Origin: JANXLO01 sp038231295
Lineage (GTDB): Bacteria > Armatimonadota > Chthonomonadetes > Chthonomonadales > Chthonomonadaceae
NCBI GenBank assembly: GCA_038231295.1
Contig: JBBRLP010000012.1
Coordinates: 5,220 to 69,219 of the forward strand
Direction: 5' to 3'
DNA: 64,000 nt
Shown here: piece after piece, positions 61,922 to 64,000 of the stretch
How the letters are laid out: each line of letters starts with the position of its first letter
How positions within the stretch are numbered: the first letter of the stretch is position 1
Translations under genes and position numbers: made by a program
The notes under the pieces: model-generated
Told to the model about the DNA's origin: nothing
What the model saw: only the letters and a program-made list of their open reading frames with translations
The model's database searches: none

Positions 61922-62035
61922 AGAGCGCTACCTTACCAGGGTTGATGTCGCGAGTCCGAATCTCGTCTCCCGCTTCGTTTCTAAAAGTCATAAAACCTCC
62001 GTCAGCCGATAGGCTTGACGGAGGTTTTGTCATGG
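61922..62035 (+). repeat. direct repeat, right copy: tRNA-Gly 3' fragment plus terminator (attR-like)
   Basis: Matches 54490-54603. The anticodon arm has changed (TTACCAGGGTTG for TTGCCAAGGTAG) and the acceptor 5' half is missing, so it cannot be a tRNA. The stem AAAACCTCCGTCA/TGACGGAGGTTTT is retained. It defines the right edge of the restriction island. Confidence 0.75.
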
Positions 62036-62053
62036 TTGCTCTCGCGTCGCTAG

Positions 62054-62148
62054 TACATCTTCAAGGTAGAAAGCATATGTTCCTATCGAGAGTGCAATCC
62101 CGACTTCCGAACTCATCGGCAACATAAATAAACTACCTTGACAGGCTA
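62054..62148 (+). mobile_element. 95-bp MITE-like element, copy 1
   Basis: A 95-bp sequence with imperfect terminal inverted repeats (TACATCTTCAAGGTAG and CTACCTTGACAGGCTA) flanked by CTAG on both sides (62050-62053 and 62149-62152). It is about 79 percent identical (75 of 95) to copy 2 at 62473 in the opposite orientation. No coding capacity. Confidence 0.75.
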
Positions 62149-62202
62149 CTAGTAGATTGAGAGGCAGGCGATAAGAAAATGGGTGCAGGAACGAAATCGC
62201 TA

Positions 62203-62715
62203 TCAGAGCAAAATCTCGAAGCCTGCCTGCTCAAAGTGATGATCCGAAGTCAGAGCGGATGAAATGCCACGCTGCTGCATGAGGACAAAACTACTACAAT
62301 CTACCAGACTCCAGTTTTTGTCAGTCCGAGAGACGAATAGCTGCCAGGCAAGACTATCCAATTCGGCAGTCATATGGACGATTTCAACCCACTGAGATGC
62401 TCTTAACCGCTCAATCGTGAGAATTTGTTGAACGCGCGGTGTGCGAATGCGGCTGACGTATAGGGAGACTAGTACCTTTTCAAGGTAGTACATTTATGTT
62501 TCTGATGAGTTCAAAAATCGACATCGCACTCTCAGAAGTAACACATTCTTTCTACCTTGAAGAGGTACTAGTTCGGTCAGAATGTAGTTTGTCGTGACAA
62601 GGCACGTGCTATCACCACGCCATTGGCGCATGGGTTTTGCTGCTGTCTGATGCTCAATTTCCGTTGAAACAAATGCGGCGAGCAGGCCGGAAGTATCGCC
62701 AAAAACCTCCTGCAT
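62203..62715 (-). pseudogene. VapC-type PIN-domain toxin interrupted by MITE-like copy 2
   Basis: Two reading frames join into one PIN protein if the 95-bp insert and one CTAG are removed: MQEVFGDTSGLLAAF...TTNYILTELV from 62715, then SLYVSRIRTPRVQQIL...NWSLVDCSSFVLMQQRG...SALTSDHHFEQAGFEILL to 62203. All four PIN acids (Asp in GDTSG, Glu in TEL, Asp in LVDCSS, Asp in TSDHHF) are then present. So the toxin was intact before insertion and is now split, unless a truncated form keeps a role. It lies 3 bases after the antitoxin gene. Confidence 0.8.
62473..62567 (-). mobile_element. 95-bp MITE-like element, copy 2, inside vapC
   Basis: Flanked by CTAG at 62469-62472 and 62568-62571, with terminal repeats TACCTCTTCAAGGTAG and CTACCTTGAAAAGGTA. 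Removing the element and one CTAG restores the toxin reading frame, which shows directly that it transposed into this gene and duplicated a 4-bp target. Confidence 0.85.
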
Positions 62716-62718
62716 GGC

Positions 62719-62952
62719 TTATTTCCTGCTGTACTCAGCCTGAACAAGGTACTCGTCGTGCCGCTGGCCTATGTCAGAAGTATCGGATTCCAGTATTCCG
62801 AGGGCTTGCAAGAGCGGATCCTCTTGCGGCTCGTTAAGGATTCTTTCCAGGGAGTGCAGCACAAATTCACCTGGAGACTGTCCCTCGCGTTCTGCTCTCT
62901 TCTCCAGTGAATGAGACAACGATTCGGAGAGATCAAGGTTCAGACGGACCAT
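62719..62952 (-). CDS. VapB-type antitoxin (RHH-like)
   Basis: A 77-residue protein beginning MVRLNLDLSESLSHSLEKRA, a ribbon-helix-helix-like N-terminus, with helix GQSPGEFVLHSLERIL, and an acidic tail. Ribosome site AAGGAG. It directly precedes the split PIN toxin gene and should be its antitoxin and autorepressor. Upstream is a promoter with an inverted repeat over its -10. Confidence 0.75.
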   Translation of the reverse strand: MVRLNLDLSESLSHSLEKRAEREGQSPGEFVLHSLERILNEPQEDPLLQALGILESDTSDIGQRHDEYLVQAEYSRK

Positions 62953-62970
62953 GTTTTTGCTCCTTATTGC

Positions 62971-62987
62971 ATAATGCGTTCATTATA
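62971..62987 (-). promoter_or_regulatory. promoter -10 with operator-like repeat of the toxin-antitoxin pair
   Basis: The minus-strand extended -10 TGCTATAAT (TATAAT at 62987-62982) overlaps the inverted repeat ATAATG-CGTT-CATTAT (62971-62986), the usual place for an autoregulatory antitoxin site. Confidence 0.55.
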
Positions 62988-63031
62988 GCATAGGACGTTT
63001 TCTGAAGGAGGCGGAGTCTTTCAGGAAGAAA

Positions 63032-63075
63032 AACTTCCGGCAGTAGCGTCCTGAAGAACGCGCCTGCCGGAAGTT
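63032..63075 (-). terminator. Rho-independent terminator of the FG-GAP gene
   Basis: AACTTCCGGCAG and CTGCCGGAAGTT form a perfect 12-bp stem with a 20-base loop. On the minus strand it is followed by TTTTTC, after the stop of the gene at 63098. Confidence 0.75.
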
Positions 63076-63097
63076 CACTGTCGTGTGAGCGTGTGGA

Positions 63098-64000
63098 TTA
63101 GTGCGGAGCCATGAGTTTGTATCCGGAAGCGGGCGTGAGCGACATCACCCCGCCTCCCTTGACACTCACCCCGTTCATGTACCACACCAGCAACTGATTA
63201 CTCGTCTGGTTCTGGAACACGAAGTCCACCTTCCCATCGTTGTCCACATCCATCACGCTCCGCACCTGCCAGCCAAGCGCCGGTGTGGTCGGCATCAACA
63301 CTCCCCCAATGTAGTTCCCGCCGTCGAAGTACCAGAACGCGATCTGGTTGGTCGCCGTGTTCTGGAAGATCACGTCCGGCTTTTTGTCTCCGTTCATATC
63401 TCCCACGCCAACCACCTTCCATCCCGACGCCGGAACAATCGGAACCGAAGTCCCGCCTGTGACCACCGCCTTGTCGAGGAACCAGATCACCAAGGCCCCG
63501 CTGCTCTGGTTCTGGAAGAGCAGGTCGGGCTTGCCATCTCCGTTGAAGTCGCCCACTCCTACCACTTTGTAAGCCGCGCCGGGCAGGAGACTGAGCGCCT
63601 CTCCGCCGACGACTGTGCTGCCGTTCATATACCAGACGACGATCTGACCGCTGCTCTGGTTTTGCAGCACGAGGTCGGGCGTGCCGTCATGGTCAAAGTC
63701 CGCACAGCCGACGACTTGCCACCCGGCAGCCGGGGTGTAGCTGAGGGAACTGCCTCCGAGAATGCTGAGGAGGCTGTCATACCAGACGACGATGAGGTTG
63801 GAGGTCTGGTTCTGGAAGAGGAGGTCGTTGTGTCCGTCGTTGTCGAAATCGAAGGGCAGGCGGGGGAGGACGGTGAGGAGAGTGGTCTGCGTGACGCCGT
63901 CGAGGAGCGCCGAGAGAGTGACGGGAGTGGTCTGGGAGACGAGGGAGGTGGTGACGGTTGCCGTTGCGGTGGTGGCTCCTGCGGCGACGGTGACGGAGGC
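63098..64000 (-). CDS. FG-GAP/VCBS repeat protein, C-terminal part (5' end outside window)
   Basis: The frame is open from the stop at 63098 to the last base, giving 300 visible residues. From about 60 residues in, four to five repeats of about 60 residues each carry the calcium-binding FG-GAP pattern: DFDNDGHNDLLFQNQTSN, DFDHDGTPDLVLQNQSSG, DFNGDGKPDLLFQNQSSG, DMNGDKKPDVIFQN and DVDNDGKVDFVFQNQTSN. They alternate with VVWYMNG-like strands. This is a beta-propeller of a secreted or surface protein. The N-terminal visible part is Thr/Val-rich and like an Ig/bacterial surface domain. The internal GTG at 63670 is not the true start. Confidence 0.85.
   Translation of the reverse strand, partial: ASVTVAAGATTATATVTTSLVSQTTPVTLSALLDGVTQTTLLTVLPRLPFDFDNDGHNDLLFQNQTSNLIVVWYDSLLSILGGSSLSYTPAAGWQVVGCADFDHDGTPDLVLQNQSSGQIVVWYMNGSTVVGGEALSLLPGAAYKVVGVGDFNGDGKPDLLFQNQSSGALVIWFLDKAVVTGGTSVPIVPASGWKVVGVGDMNGDKKPDVIFQNTATNQIAFWYFDGGNYIGGVLMPTTPALGWQVRSVMDVDNDGKVDFVFQNQTSNQLLVWYMNGVSVKGGGVMSLTPASGYKLMAPH

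Larger units (their letters stand above)
61914..62202. other. 289-base island edge: tRNA remnant, terminator remnant and a MITE-like element
   Basis: No gene. It holds the diverged tRNA-Gly 3' fragment (61922-61973), the copied terminator hairpin (about 61992-62030) and MITE-like copy 1 (62054-62148). Confidence 0.7.

Noticed and set aside
61922..61973. second tRNA-Gly
   Set aside because: Only the 3' half is present and the anticodon arm is altered, so it cannot fold as a tRNA. It is an integration remnant.

Overview
The window is one contiguous piece of a GC-rich (about 60 percent) bacterial chromosome with Shine-Dalgarno-led genes, many short operons and many secreted or lipoprotein polysaccharide enzymes. 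The gene mix (LepA, MutS2, RecD2, DUF3866, Uma2, FG-GAP proteins, twin GH43, GH10 and GH51 with a dedicated LacI regulator, STAND-TPR signalling) suggests a free-living degrader of plant polymers. An Armatimonadota-like lineage is my best guess, but this is inference from style and not proof.

Layout. 1-4.6 kb: sugar-phosphate operon (mtlD 3' end, GNAT, SIS isomerase, DUF3866). 5-9.4 kb: TlpA-like lipoprotein, mutS2 and an orphan D12 adenine methylase. 9.6-15.7 kb: secreted lipoprotein, ClC antiporter and two paralogous dihaem lipoproteins. 16-21.3 kb: recD2, Uma2 and lepA. 21.3-26.2 kb: a DUF433/DUF5615 toxin-antitoxin pair followed by the most interesting locus, a membrane protein with a cyclic-nucleotide-binding domain overlapping a class III cyclase fused to a STAND ATPase and TPRs. 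This has the sensor-cyclase and CNB-membrane-effector logic of Pycsar anti-phage systems in an unusual fused architecture.

26.3-43.5 kb: a xylan and arabinoxylan utilisation locus (esterase, Gfo/Idh, CE6, GH43, ABC importer without ATPase, GH10, LacI, double CE1, GH51, GH43). I find CG-centred LacI-type operators at the predicted start points of three promoters, which links the import operon, the xylanase operon and the CE6 gene into one regulon. 43.5-54.2 kb: HpnK/ChbG deacetylase, NDH-2, GNAT, ring-cleaving dioxygenase, secreted hydrolases and galT. At 51.2-51.65 kb is a candidate 38-residue membrane peptide gene with overlapping antisense transcription.

54.2-62.0 kb: tRNA-Leu and tRNA-Gly, then a type I restriction-modification island (hsdM, DUF1016 nuclease, broken hsdS, hsdR) bounded by a repeat of the tRNA-Gly 3' half and its terminator, so it integrated at a tRNA gene. 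62.0-63.0 kb: two 95-bp MITE-like elements flanked by CTAG, one of which splits the toxin of a VapBC-type pair. 63.1-64 kb: the 3' part of an FG-GAP repeat protein that leaves the window.
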